Source: Neostapfia colusana
Taxonomy: Eukaryota > Streptophyta > Magnoliopsida > Poales > Poaceae
Assembly: GCA_030760725.1 (NCBI GenBank)
Contig: JASWHV010000012.1
Span: 53,289,652-53,353,651, forward strand
Direction of reading: 5' to 3'
DNA length: 64,000 nucleotides
Part shown: piece by piece, positions 20,277 through 32,560 of the stretch
Layout: every line of letters begins with the position of its first letter
Numbering within the stretch: position 1 is the first letter of the stretch
Program-made: the position numbers and the translations under genes
The notes under the pieces: model-generated
The model's input: the letters and a program-made list of their open reading frames with translations, nothing else
Database searches by the model: none
What the model was told of the DNA's origin: nothing

Positions 20277-23200
20277 TGTCACACCCGGTTTCTCCGAAGA
20301 ACAACCGAGTGAATATCACATGTATGCCAGGATCATTTTCTCATACATGTGAGTACAAATAGTGAAGCATCATTTATTACAAGCCAGGTGTTGAATATAA
20401 ATAAGTCTTACATAGCATATGTCTCGATGGACGATAATAAGTTCATAACAAGTAAATAAAATAGCAGCGGAATAATTATTCTTGTGGGCTCCGTCACAGG
20501 CGTTGCCCGGGGACTCCATGAACCTAGAAACCTTCTTCGGGTCCAAAGTCTTGGTCATTAAACACCACTTCATTATCTTGACCTTAGCAGCAATATAAAC
20601 CAACAAATATGCAAGGTTGAGTACCGATGGTACTCAGCAAGTGTGGAAAAGTTATGTCATGCATGGCTAGAACAAGGAGAGGTTGAACTCATGGTTAAAG
20701 CACTATGCATTTAATACCTATCATCTTAGCTTATTAAGAACCTACATTACTACATAGATGAAATGGTCCAAAACTCCCAACCCATCATTATAATCAAATA
20801 ACCATAACATCATCTCCAATGTTAAGCTCCCCGCTTAACATCCACAACTTCCAAACCATCATCCTCTAATCATGAATAAGTCCAAGCCGCTCTTGACAGT
20901 GAGCACGGCTGTCATGACAGTTTTGACTCTGCAGAGTTTGCACCACTGTACCCACATGTAGTGATTTCACCCCCCGATGCCGGGTGGACTAAAAGAACCT
21001 CCATTATGCCAGTGGCTACGAACCACATTCACACTTCCCAGGTGTGTAGCCAGGAGATCACTACGAAGCCTTTACAAAGGGATTCCCGACGAGCGTGGGC
21101 CCACTGAGGTTGCACCCCTAACAGCATACAAGAGGCTCCAACCCCGCTGCAGTGGCCCCCTCCTGAGCCTTGCGGTTCATATGGTAGTCCAGCTGACACC
21201 TATTCCCCGCACCATCCAACACACCCATACTACGCCGGGGATACACCTAATTAATTGGCCAAGCTGCCCCATCTCAGCATGTGGTTGGCACGGTAAAGCC
21301 AGGTTACATGCTCCATGAACCGGTCCTTAGGATCCAGGCAAGTACTAAACACAAACCCGAGTCTCGTGCACCCAGGACCAACCAAATCATCCAACTTGCC
21401 TCGATCCCTACCTCTACATAACTCATAATATCTCATTCAAGAGTAAGGTAAATAAATTGATGATCTCATATCCCAATTATCCCATTCTAAGCAGGGCTAA
21501 GCATAAGCATAATAATAAATGACATGATAAAATAAATCCCAACCCAAGCTACAAGGAAACAAGGTAATGCAATTCTAGGGAAACTTCCTAGCATGGGTTT
21601 CATAGTTCAATTGACAATGCAAATAATTCTATCTACACATCCTAGTATAGGATCAAAGTGGTCAAGGACACTTGCCTCCTTCCTGCTGCTCTTGGAATGG
21701 GTAGTCCTGATCTTGGAAAGGAAGAACTTGCTCTGGAGCAGGTTCTACTCATACCATCACACATAGCAAAAGAAAACAACAAGTCATAAGACATAGTTCA
21801 TACTTCCCCTTCATACAAACCACACATTCACATTTATGAAAGCCATTCAAAATTCTATGTGTTGTGGTTACTCTATGTGTGTTGATTTTGGCTTACATGC
21901 ACTTTTAAACATGTACATATGATTTCTATTTTTGTATTCATGTTCATGTTGGCATACTATATATGAATTTCTAATTTAAATAAATCCCTTATATTTAATT
22001 GATACACATTTTAGCTACCAAGTATGCATGAAAGGTATTTTCCTACTTCATATGTGTCTTCAAACCTTCTACCAACCCTAAACTGAATTCTTTGTATTTT
22101 GGAAACTTCATTTATCATTTTCTAGTTATTTATACCTAGCTTGCTATATTTTCAGATTTATTTCTTATGCCTAAATGTGCACTTTATTATGAAAATAGTA
22201 AGACACCTCATCTAAACAGAATAGGTTTTGGGTCTAATATATTTAATAATATATTTTTGAACTTCTCTTCTGATGTGAACTATTTTACATTTATTTTACC
22301 AATTTTCAGAATTATTCTCTACTTAAAAATGTGTCCCTATTACTAATAAGTGTGAATAATCAATTAAACAGATTCATTTCAGCCAAAAATCTATTTTTAT
22401 CTCACTCCAAAGTTTTCCAAATACTAGGAAAGTTTTTAATTTGAATTTACAATGTGTTTTTCCCATCTTTTAAATTTTAAATACTAAACACATAGTCAAA
22501 TTCCTAAATTTAATATCACATAGGATTAAAAGGGTAAATTCACCCCACTACATGGTCTATTATATTATTTTAGGAATTTCCTGAGATCTAACTACACATA
22601 ACAGAGGGATTTTGCTAATTTTTATTAAGTCCAGGGGCTAAAACTGATTTTTAATTGAATTTACATGAATTTCTGAAGTTCCAGGGGCTAGATCAGAAGT
22701 TTCTGGCGCTAGCTCTTATTTTCCGAGAACCCCAGGGGGTAGTGCGTAAGAATTCCAGCCTTTATAACGTGGGGCTGACGTGGACCGTCCGATTTAAAAC
22801 GGACGGTTGAGATTATAACGTCGAACCGGTACGCGGGGATTTAAATTCTACCGTGCGATTTAAAATAGACGGCGCACAAGCGGCCACGTCGCTCTGATCG
22901 AGCGCGGGCAGCGCTGCCCGGCGCCACACGGCGGCAGAAGATCGCGATCTCGCCGGAGAGTTTCGGATCTTCGTCAATTCTTTCTATAACTGTGATTTTA
23001 TGACATAGATCGGTGGAGGGGAGGTCGGGGATCTCACCTCGGGGGTTTTCTTGAGCTCGGAGGTCCTGGAAAGCGATCGGCGACGAGGTCCGAGCTGAAT
23101 TCACGGCAAGGCTCTTTGGCGCTGTGTTTGAACCGCGAACCACCGAGTTTTCTGCACCTGCGAGGTTCCCCGGAGGCGGTGGATCAAGACCAGTGAGTTA

Positions 23201-23712
23201 GATCAAAATTCCCGAGCGAAGATCGAGCAGAATACGCCGGAGAAGCTCGGGTTCTCACCGGAGAGAAAAACGGCGGATCGTGGGGAAAAACGGGACGATG
23301 CCGGGGTTTTTATAGACGGGGGACGGCGGCGGGGTGGTTTAGATCGAGCTGGAGTCTTCTGGGACCGGGAGTCGGCTGGGAACGTGCGGTTTTCCGGTCG
23401 GTTACGATCGCGCGCGCGCGGGGAAACAGTCCCGGGTTCGGACGAGCGGGAGCTCGGGGATGACAGGTAGGTCCTGCCTGTCTGCGAGAGGGGGCGCGGG
23501 CGTGCGGCTGCAAGCTGGCACGGGTTTGGGTGGGCCGGCTGGTGGGTTTCGGCCCACTGGCCGGGAAGGTTTGTTTTTTTCTTTTTCTTTTTCTTTTTCA
23601 TTTCTGTTTTGAGTTTAATTTGAATTCTAGTTTGAATTTGAATTTTTGCAACACATGCAATACGTCCAAAAATTTTTAAATTCCCCTCTTGACAGGATTT
23701 TAGGGTGTTACA
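20277..23712 (-). repeat. 3' LTR of element E
   Basis: On the + strand it runs TGTCACACCCGG ... GGTGTTACA, the reverse complement of the A-family LTR. The TATA box is at 23306-23314 (TTTTTATAG, inverted), in a GC-rich block 22740-23560. 21960-22740 is AT-rich without gene signal. Predicted exons lie at 20524-20582 and 21676-21744. Confidence 0.95.
20524..21744 (-). other. Putative split gene in the E 3' LTR (exon 2 at 21744-21676, exon 3 at 20582-20524)
   Basis: Exon 2 (69 nt) encodes EPAPEQVLPFQDQDYPF and on; the donor is GGAG|GCAAGTG. The acceptor reads GCTGCTAAG here, with C to A before the AG compared with other copies. Exon 3 (59 nt) encodes QDNEVVFNDQDFGPEEGF and ends TAG at 20526-20524. 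Hairpin at 20629-20645. Confidence 0.5.
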
Positions 23713-23731
23713 GCTCTACCCCCCTTAAAAG
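23713..23731 (-). other. Polypurine tract of element E
   Basis: On the - strand TTTTAAGGGGGGTAGAGC lies directly before the 3' LTR, the same as in element A. Confidence 0.88.
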
Positions 23732-23756
23732 AAATCTCGTCCTCGAGATTGGGGTT

Positions 23757-24578
23757 CTAAGAAAACAATTCCGGAAATTGTGCCTTAAGCTCATCTTCTC
23801 GCTCCCAGGTGGCTTCCTCTTCCGAGTGATGCTTCCACTGCACCTTGCACATCCGGATTCTTTTATTTCTTGTGAGGCGTTCCATTGTCTCAAATATCTT
23901 GTATGGTTGCTCGGCATAAGACAGATCCTCAGCTACGTGAACCTCATTCATGGGTAACACCTCTTCAGGCGTTTTCAGACATTTCTTGAGTTGTGACACA
24001 TGGAATACATCGTGCACATCCGATAGGCGAGCCGATAATTCTATTTGATACGCCACTTCGCCTTTCCTCTCCAGAACTTGAAAGGGTCCGATGTATCGAG
24101 GTGACAACTTCCCTTTCACCTTGAATCGATGAAGTCCTCGGATAGGGGACACCTTGAGATAGACATAGTCTCCCACGTTGAAAACGAGCTCTCTTCTCCG
24201 TACATCGGCATAGCTCTTTTGCCGTGTCTGTGCTATCCTCAAGTTGTTGCGAATTTCCCTCACATTCGCCTCGGCTTCTTGTAGTACTTCGGGACCAAAC
24301 ACTTTACTTTCCCCTGTTTGGTTCCAAAATAGGGGAGTTCTGCACTTCCTCCCGTACAAAGCTTCAAACGGTGACATCTTTATACTAGCCTTATAGCTGT
24401 TGTTATAGGAGAACTCCGCATATGGTAAGTTCTTGTCACAACTCCGGTTGTTTTTGAGTGCACACGCCCTCAGCATATCTTCAAGAATCTGATTGGTTCT
24501 TTCCGTCTGCCCGTCAGTTTGGGGATGATAGGCAGAGCTAAAATTCAGATGGGTTCCCATGGTTTCATGCAACTTCTG
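23757..24578 (-). pseudogene. pol: Element E integrase C-terminal half and chromodomain
   Basis: Same frame as the upstream piece after a stop at 24581-24579. It contains the catalytic Glu region (AYHPQTDGQTERTNQILEDM), the Pro/Gly-rich block FKVKGKLSPRYIGPFQVLER and the chromodomain-like end KVQWKHHSEEEATWEREDEL, and ends in the natural stop after PELFS at 23757. Unlike in A, the chromodomain here has no stop. Confidence 0.9.
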
Positions 24579-24854
24579 CTAGAACCTTGAGGTGAACTGT
24601 GTCCCTCGATCCGACACTATCTTCTTTGGCACCCCATGGTAACACACGATCCTTGACATGTACAACTCCGCCAATTTGGATTCGCTGTAGCTTTCTTTCA
24701 CGGGGATGAAATGAGCTACCTTGGTTAGCCTGTCGATGATGACCCATATCGAATCATATCCTGATTGGGTCCTAGGCAGTCCCACTATGAAATCCATACC
24801 GATTTCTTCCCATTTCCATTCAGGCACTTTGAGTGGTTGCAATAATCCCGCGGG
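24579..24854 (-). pseudogene. pol: Element E integrase core, middle part
   Basis: Short open piece between two stops: TGA at 24857-24855 (CGA in A) and TAG at 24581-24579 (TGG in A). It contains the first two catalytic Asp residues of the integrase (GMDFIVGLP and SDRGTQFTS). Confidence 0.88.
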
Positions 24855-26854
24855 TCATTGATGTTCTGCTTTCACCAGCTGACATGTGTCACATAGGGCA
24901 ACATGTTCCGCGACATCTCGCTTCATGCCATACCACCAATACCTGCTCTTGAGGTCCTGGTACATCTTCGTACTCCTAGGATGAATGGAATAGTCAGAAT
25001 CGTGAGCCTCCTTCAAAATCAATTCACGGATCTTCTTTACTTCTGGCACACAGATTCTTTTCCCGTGCCACACCGTTCCTTGTTCATCCTCTCTGAAACC
25101 AGGGGCTTTATTTTCCTTCATGAGTTGCCTGATTTCTTGTATCTTCTCGTCATCCTTTTGACCCTCGCGTATTTCTTGCTCTAGCGTGGAGTCCACTTCG
25201 ATGGCGATGGCTTCACCACTATTCACAAGGCATAGATTGAGCCTTATAACCTCGTCCTTCAATTCTGCAGGCATGTCCTTTAAGCTCAACTTATTGACCT
25301 GCACTTTCCGACTTAAAGCATCTGCCACGACGTTTGCTTTCCCAGGATGATAGTTGATGCCCACATCAAAGTCATTGATTAGCTCTAACCATCTCCTTTG
25401 TCTGACGTTGAGATCTGGCTGTGTGAAAATGTACTTTAAACTCTTATGATCCGTATATATCTCTGTCCTCTTCCCCATCAAGTAGTGCCGCCAAATTTTC
25501 AACGCGTGTACCACTGCGGCTAGCTCTAGGTCATGTGTTGGATAGTTCTTCTCGTGCTTCCGGAGCTGCCGGGATGCATAAGCCACGACATGCCCTTCTT
25601 GCATGAGAACACATCCCAACCCGTTTCTAGAGGCATCGCAGTACACCGTAAAGTTCTTCTGCATATCTGACATAACTAGCACTGGGGCTGTTGTCAATCT
25701 TTTCTTTAACTCCTGAAAACTCGTCTTGCACTGCGGCGTCCGTGTGAATGTGATTCCCTTCTCCAACAGTTTAGTGAGAGGTCTCGAGATCTTAGAGAAT
25801 CCCTCAATAAACAGTCGATAGTATCCTACCAATCCCAAGAAGCTTCGAACTTCCTCGACATTTTCAGGGGTCTTCCAGTTCTGTATATCCTCGATTTTGG
25901 CGGGATCCACGGAGATTCCTCCGTCCGAGATGATATGTCCAAAGAAGGGAACTCTCTTCAGCCAAAACTCACACTTGCTCAACTTGGCATATAGTTGGTG
26001 TTCTCTCAGCCTCTGCAACACCAACGTTAGATGTTTCTCATGTTCCTCTTCATCTTTGAAGAAAACGAGAATGTTATCTATGAAAACCATCACAAATTTG
26101 TCCAGATATTCCATGAATACCTTGTTCATGAGATACATGAAGTATGCCGGGGCATTAGTTAGCCCGAAAGGCATGACGGTGTATTCATACAGTCCGTACC
26201 GAGATATGAAAGCTGTCTTTGGAATATCAGCTTGCCTTATCTTAAGTTGGTGGTATCCCAACCTGAGATCAATTTTCGAGAACACACAAGCTCCCCTCAA
26301 CTGATCAAACAAGTCTTCAATGCGGGGTAATGGGTACTTGTTCTTGATGGTTACCTCATTCAAGGCACGGTAGTCCACGCATAACCTTTGGGTTCCGTCC
26401 TTCTTGGGCACAAATATCACTGGAGCTCCCCAAGGTGAGGAACTAGGATGAATATACCCATTCTCCGTCAATTCTTTCAAATGATCCTTGAGTTCTCCCA
26501 GCTGCTTGGAGTCCATCCGATAAGGTCTCTTGTATATTGGGGCTGTTCCAGGCACTAGCTCAATTGCGAATTCCACTTCACTATCAGGAGGCATTCCTGG
26601 CAACTCCTCCGGAAAAACATCTGGATATTCCTTGATGATCCTGATCTCCTCCACTTTCACCTCAACTTGATTTAATTTAATGTCCCTCCTAGGCTCTTGT
26701 ATTGTTATAAACTTTACTCTTGTGCCACTAGGGTGAGTTAGTTCCACCGTTCTGGTCGAACAATGGATGATTCCTTTATATTTGGTCAACCAATCCATAC
26801 CCAAGATAATATCTATCCCTTGTGAATCTATCACTATGAGGTTAGCAATAAATA
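24855..26854 (-). pseudogene. pol: Element E reverse transcriptase, RNase H and integrase zinc-binding region
   Basis: About 660 codons from the end of protease (GIDIILGMDWL) through RT, RNase H (YCDASRNG, HDLELAAVV, TDHKSL) to the integrase HHCC region (YSIHPRSTKMYQDL ... CDTCQ), ending at TGA 24857-24855. The RT active site reads FIDNILVF: the second Asp of the DD pair is Asn (codon AAC at 26075-26073), against FIDDILVF in A and G. Asp is invariant at this place in retroelement RTs, so polymerase activity is expected to be lost. RNase H has the Asp that A lost. Confidence 0.92.
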
Positions 26855-28225
26855 CTACCCATTAATGTCTAGGTTCACTTTGGGACACACTTGTCTTGTC
26901 CTTATTTCTCCACCTGGAGAGTTTACTGCTAGCATATGGTTCATTTGTGTTGTTGCTAGGTCATGCTTCTTAACAAACCCTTGGGCAATGAACGAGTGGG
27001 TAGCACCAGAATCAAACAACAGGGTTGCAATGTGTAAATTGGCAGGAAATTTACCAACTACCACGTTAGGTGCCTCTTGCGCTTCCTCCACTGTGACGTG
27101 GTTCACCCGTCCACTCATTACATTCTGCTGTTGTGGCTGCGTGGGCTTCTTCTTTGGGCACTTATGGGCGTAGTGCCCCACTTCACCACAGTTGAAACAT
27201 TGCACCCCAACCTTACGTGCCTGGCCTTTGTTGTCTTGGGGTTGGTTTGGAGGTCCTTGTACTGCTGGTCGAGGTGGATATGCGGGGCGAGGCTGCTGTA
27301 CAAACTGACGTTGTGGCTGTGTTGGTACTGACGGAGGCCTGTAGTTCGGGTTGTACCCTCTTGGTGCTGAGTAGTGTACCGCAGCACGGTTCATCTGCCC
27401 TGCGGGTTGCTGCATCAGACGTGGGCGGGTGTTGCTCCCTGAGGCTTGGTGTGACCACCCGGCCTTCCTCTTGTTCTCATTTTCCAAGGCCTTCAGCTTC
27501 CTTTCTACCACAAATGCTCTGTCCACCATCTTTTGGAAACTTTCATACTCGTTGGAGGACATTGCACACTGCATTTCTGCGGTAAGTCCTTCCACGAAAC
27601 AATCCTGTTTCTGCTCATCAATCTCTATGTCCCGTGGGGCATAACGGGAGAGTTGAGTAAATTTAGTGAGGTATTCCCTCACAGTCATGTTTCCTTGCTG
27701 CAGCCCCAAGAACTCCTTCCTCTTGTTTTTGAGTTCACCCCTTAGTATGTAATGGTTGCGGAAGCTACGCTTGAACTCTTCCCAAGTGATGTTCTCAGGG
27801 TCATGATTGGCGGCCACGTAGGCGGTCCACCAATCAGCAGCAGGTCCATGCAATTGATGAGAGGCAAACAGCACCCTCTCATACCCTTGGCACTGTATGA
27901 TCCTCATCTTGCTCTCAATGGTCTTTAGCCAATCATTTGCCTCCAGAGGTTCAGCAACACTCGCAAACTTTGGAGGTTGAGTTCCTAGAAACTCACTCAA
28001 CCTTGGTTGGCGTGGTGCAGCTTGTGGAGGTGGAACTTGATGCAAGTTGGCCACCACTTGAGTCAGGTTCTGGATCAGCTGATTTTGATTCTCAAGCATT
28101 TGGTGGATGGGATCAACTCCCTCACGGCGTCCACCCCTGTCTTGGCTCCCAGAAAGATGAGGGTTGCAGGCCTCATCGTTGTTGTTGGCGGGGTTGGCAG
28201 CACGACCCTTTCCTCTTCCGGCCAT
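26855..28225 (-). pseudogene. gag: Element E gag and protease N-terminal part (456 codons, frame-shifted at the end)
   Basis: Begins MAGRGKGRAANPANNNDEA and runs through the gag domain (WWTAYVAANHDPENITWEEF), a Pro/Gln-rich spacer, the CCHC knuckle CFNCGEVGHYAHKC and the protease motif FDSGATHSF. It is intact where A has the TAG (here CAG). It ends because a G-run is one base shorter than in A (GGGT instead of GGGGT, near 26860), so the protease and RT frames are separated. Whether this could be read by a programmed shift is not supported: A is continuous at this point. Confidence 0.92.
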
Positions 28226-28524
28226 CTGGCATGATCAACCAATGTTAATTTAAAGCATTACGTATCATCTTACTACTTTCACTTGTTTTTTACTTTGAAG
28301 TGTTGAGGCTTTGTTATACTTTCTGGGGGTTCATGTCTCACAAAATAAATGCACTATTATTTCATGTGGGTTCACACACCAAAGAAAAACAATCTGAAGA
28401 CGAGGTTGTGGACAATTGCTCATGGCTTCCACAACTCACGTCACACACCAAGCATTAACACACCATTTACTAAGGTAACGACTCGACTATTCGACATCTT
28501 GCTAACTAAGGGAAAGACTCTACA

Positions 28525-29304
28525 CTACTCGTATACCTGAGCTGTCTCCTTGGGATCTTCCTCATTATTGCGGCTACCTTCTGACTCTGCTTTGGGTGGG
28601 GAGGCTGCTGGTGGAGAAGTGCGACGATGCCTGATCGCCCGGCGATCTGGGGAGTCAGGAGTCCATGTATCGTTCACGGTGACACACAGTTCATTCCCAT
28701 CTCCTCTTTCTCTCGCCCTCAAGCAGGCTCGAAGCAACGCCTCGGTTTCCTTCAGGGTGTCACGAACATCCTGAAGCTCCTGCTGACACTCCTGCAGTCG
28801 AGTGCTAAGCATAGCAGCATCCTCCAAGCAGAGGTCCATGTGCTCATGGGAAGTCCCCTGCTGCACTGGCGGGTACTTGTACTCCGTGGTACCACTCTCA
28901 CGCTGGATGACATACATGTACTCAGTCCTGTCCAGGTGGCGACGATAGATGTGACTCTGGCAGGTGATGGCCCCCCAGGTGACATCCTTCTCCGCATCTA
29001 CCTGTGTCGCTCGACAAGCTGGAGAGCGGTGGATCTTAAGCAGCTGATTTTCATGGATAATCCTCATCTCTGAACTCCATTCTTCCCTCTTTTCACGGAT
29101 CGTCCTGGTGGACCTGTAGTGTATGATTAGCTTGCCCGTATTGCCGGCGGCTTGGAGCATACGTCGAAGACGGCACAACAAGCCTCCTACTGCCAATCCG
29201 TAGGAAAGGTACGTCACCGGACGACTCTCCTCTCTTTGGGCAAGGGCAACTATGGGAACTCTCCCTCCTGTGGACTTGCGAGCGGTGCGAATCATGCGAA
29301 CCAT
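28525..29304 (-). CDS. Extra ORF with a histone H3-tail-like N-terminus, intact (259 aa)
   Basis: Uninterrupted ORF between PBS and gag of element E, same strand. N-terminus MVRMIRTARKSTGGRVP aligns ungapped from Met with the H3 tail and keeps the ARKS block around Lys9 and Ser10; H3 Lys4 is Ile and Lys14 is Arg. Residues about 17-125 form a domain I do not recognise, with many Arg and His and a CRATQ segment. Residues about 155-205 look like a coiled coil (LEDAAMLSTRLQECQQELQD and on). The C-terminus is Pro/Ser/Glu-rich and disordered in composition. The ATG follows TTTTTGTTTTAG, a good 3' splice site. The coding region is kept apart from one stop in the A copy. Not a true histone: there is no histone fold. 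Role unknown; chromatin mimicry is an inference. Confidence 0.8.
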   Translation of the reverse strand: MVRMIRTARKSTGGRVPIVALAQREESRPVTYLSYGLAVGGLLCRLRRMLQAAGNTGKLIIHYRSTRTIREKREEWSSEMRIIHENQLLKIHRSPACRATQVDAEKDVTWGAITCQSHIYRRHLDRTEYMYVIQRESGTTEYKYPPVQQGTSHEHMDLCLEDAAMLSTRLQECQQELQDVRDTLKETEALLRACLRARERGDGNELCVTVNDTWTPDSPDRRAIRHRRTSPPAASPPKAESEGSRNNEEDPKETAQVYE

Positions 29305-29504
29305 CTAAAACAAAAAGCATTTAAACTTAGGTTAGATAAACTTTTAAACAAAAATCTTATTTTGAATGAAAGTTGGGGTAAGATGAAGAAAGTGACTCAT
29401 TAAATAACACTTTTCAACACACACCTTGTAAAATAGTTTTTAAGAAAATAGGGTCCTTAAATACATCCATTTCTACCTAGGTCCACGTTCCTACGGGCAA
29501 CCTT

Positions 29505-29517
29505 GGCTCTGATACCA
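29505..29517 (-). other. Primer-binding site (initiator tRNA-Met), element E
   Basis: TGGTATCAGAGCC on the - strand, four bases from the end of the 5' LTR, identical to that in element A. Confidence 0.92.
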
Positions 29518-29768
29518 CTTCTGTCACACCCGGTTTCTCCGAAGAACAACCGAGTGAATATCACATGTATGCCAGGATCATTTTCTCATACATGTGAGGA
29601 CAAATAGTGAAGCATCATTTATTACAAGCTAGGTGTTGAATATAAATATGTCTTACATAGCATATGTCTCGATGGACGATAATAAGTTCATAACAAGTAA
29701 ATAAAATAGCAGCGGAATAATTATTCTTGTGGGCTCCATCACAGGCGTTGCCCGGGGACTCCATGAAC

Positions 29769-30989
29769 CTAGAAACCTTCTTCGGGTCCAAAGTCTTGGT
29801 CATTAAACACCACTTCATTATCTTGACCTGAGCAGCAATATAAACTAACAAATATGCAAGGTTGAGTACCGATGGTACTCAGCAAGTGTGGGAAAGTTAT
29901 GTCATGCATGGCTAGAACAAGGAGAGGTTGAACTCATGGCTAAAGCACTACACATTTAATACCTATCACCTTAGCTTATTAAGCACCTACATTACTACAT
30001 AGATGAAATGGTCCCAAACTCCCAACCCATCATTATAATCAAATAACCATAACATCATCTCCAATGTTAAGCTCCCCGCTTAACATCCACAACTTCCAAG
30101 CCATCATCCTCTAATCTTGAATAAGTCCAAGCCGCTCTTGACCGTGAGCACGGCTGTCATGACAGTTTTGACTCTGCAGAGTTTGCACCACTGTACCCAC
30201 ATGTACTGATTTCATCCCCCGTTCCCGGGTGGACTAAAAGAACCTCCATTATGCCAGTGGCTACGAACCACATTCACACTTCCCAGGTGTGTAGCCAGGA
30301 GATCACTACGAAGCCTTTACAAAGGGATTCCCGATTAGCGTGGGCCCGCTGAGGTTTCACCCCTAACAGCATACAAGAGGCTCCAACCCCGCTGCAGTGG
30401 CCCCCTCTTGAGCCTTGCGGTTCATATGGTAGTCCAGCTGACACCTATTCCCCGCACCATCCAACACACCCATACTACGCCGGGGATACACCTAATTAAT
30501 TGGCCAAGCTGCCCCATCTCAGCATATGGTTGGCACGGAAAAGCCAGGTTACATGCTCCATGAACCGGTCCTTAGGATCTAGGCAAGTACTAAACACAAA
30601 CCCGAGTCTCGTGCACCCAGCACCAACCAAATCATCCAACTTGCCTCGATCCCTACCTCTACATAATTCATAATATCTCATTCAAGAGTAAGGTAAATAA
30701 ATTGATGATCTCATATCCCAATTATCCCATTCTAAGCATGGCTAAGCATAAGCATAATAAAAAATGACATGATAAAATAAATCCCAACCCAAGCTACAAG
30801 GAAACAAGGTAATGCAATTCTAGGGAAACTTCCTAGCATGGGTTTCATAGTTCAATTGACAATGCAAATAATTCTATCTACACATCCTAGTATAGGATCA
30901 AAGTGGTCAAGGACACTTGCCTTCTTCCTGCTGCTCTTGGAATGTGTAGTCCTGATCTTGGAAAGGAAGAACTTGCTCTGGAGCAGGTT
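29769..30989 (-). other. Putative split gene in the E 5' LTR (exon 2 at 30989-30921, exon 3 at 29827-29769)
   Basis: Exon 2 (69 nt) follows TAG and ends at GAAG|GCAAGTG; exon 3 (59 nt) follows GCTGCTCAG. Both frames are open and in phase to TAG at 29771-29769. Hairpin at 29864-29880. This is the copy whose promoter would drive the element itself. Confidence 0.5.
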
Positions 30990-32551
30990 CTACTCATACC
31001 ATCACACATAGCAAAAGAAAACAACAAGTCATAAGACATAGTTCATACTTCCACTTCATACAAACCACACATTCACATTTATGAAAGTCATTCACAATTC
31101 TATGTGTTGTGGTTACTCTATGTGTGTTGATTTTGGCTTACATGCACTTTTAAACATGTACATATGATTTCTATTTTTGTATTCATGTTCATGTTGGCAT
31201 ACTATATATGAATTTCTAATTTAAATAAATCCCTTATATTTAATTGATACACATTTTAGCTACCAAGTATGCATGAAAGGTATTTTCCTACTTCATATGT
31301 GTCTTCAAACCTTCTACCAACCCTAAACTGAATTCTTTGTATTTTGGAAACTTCATTTATCATTTTCTAGTTTTTTATACCTAGCTTGCTATATTTTCAG
31401 ATTTATTTCTTATGCCTAAATGTGCACTTTATTATTAAAATAGTAAGACACCTCATCTAAACAGAATAGGTTTTGGGTCTAAAATATTAAATAATATATT
31501 TTTGAACTTCTCTTCTGATGTGAAGTATTTTACATTTATTTTACTAATTTTCAGAATTATTCTCTACTTAAAAATGTGTCCCTATTACTAATAAGTGTGA
31601 ATAATCAATTAAACAGATTCATTTCAGCCAAAAATCTATTTTTATCTCACTCCAAAGTTTTCCAAATACTAGGAAAGTTTTTAATTTGAATTTACAATGT
31701 GTTTGTCCCATCTTTTAAATTTTAAATACTAAACACATAGTCAAATTCCTAAATTTAATATCACATAGGGTTAAAAGTGTAAATTCACCCCACTACAGGG
31801 TCTATTATATTATTTTAGGAATTTCCAGGGGTCTAACTACACATAACATAGGGATTTTGCTAATTTTTATTAAGTCCAGGGGCTAAAACTGATTTTTAAT
31901 TGAATTTACATGAATTTCTGAAGTTCCAGAGGCTAGATCAGAAGTTTCCGAGGCTAGCTCTTATTTTCCGAGAACCCCAGGGGGGTAGCGCGTAAGAATT
32001 CCAGCCTTTATAACGCGGGGCTGACGTGGACCGTCCGATTTAAAACAGATGGTTGAGATTATAACGTCGAACTGGTACGCGGGGATTTAAATTCTACCGT
32101 GCGATTTAAAATAGACGGCGCACAAGCGGCCACGTCGCTCTGATCGAGCGTGGGCGGCGCTGCCCGGCGGCGCACGGCGGCGGAAGGCGGCGATCTCACC
32201 GGAGAGTTTTGGATCTTCGTCAATTCTTCCTAAAACTGTGATTTTATGACATAGATCGGTGGAGGGGAGGTCGGGGATCTCACCTCGGGGGTTTTCTTGA
32301 GCTCGGAGGTCCTGGAAAGCGATTGGCGACGAGGTCCGAGGTGAATTCACGGCGAGGCTCGTCGGTGCTGTGTTTGAACCGCAAACCACCGAGTTTTCTG
32401 CACCTGCGAGGTTCCCCGGAGGCGGTGGATCAAGACAAGCGAGTTAGATCAAAATTTTCGAGCGAAGATCGAGCAGAATTCACCGGAGAAGCTCGGGTTC
32501 TCACCGGAGAGAAAAACGGCGGATCGTGGGGAAAAACGGGACGATGCCGGG

Positions 32552-32560
32552 GTTTTTATA
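32552..32560 (-). promoter_or_regulatory. TATA box of the E 5' LTR
   Basis: GTCTATAAAAACCCC on the - strand, same as in element A. Confidence 0.7.

Noticed and set aside
26855..26870. Programmed frameshift between protease and RT in element E
   Set aside because: Element A is continuous in one frame at this point and G is also in one frame; the one-base loss in a G-run is best read as a mutation.
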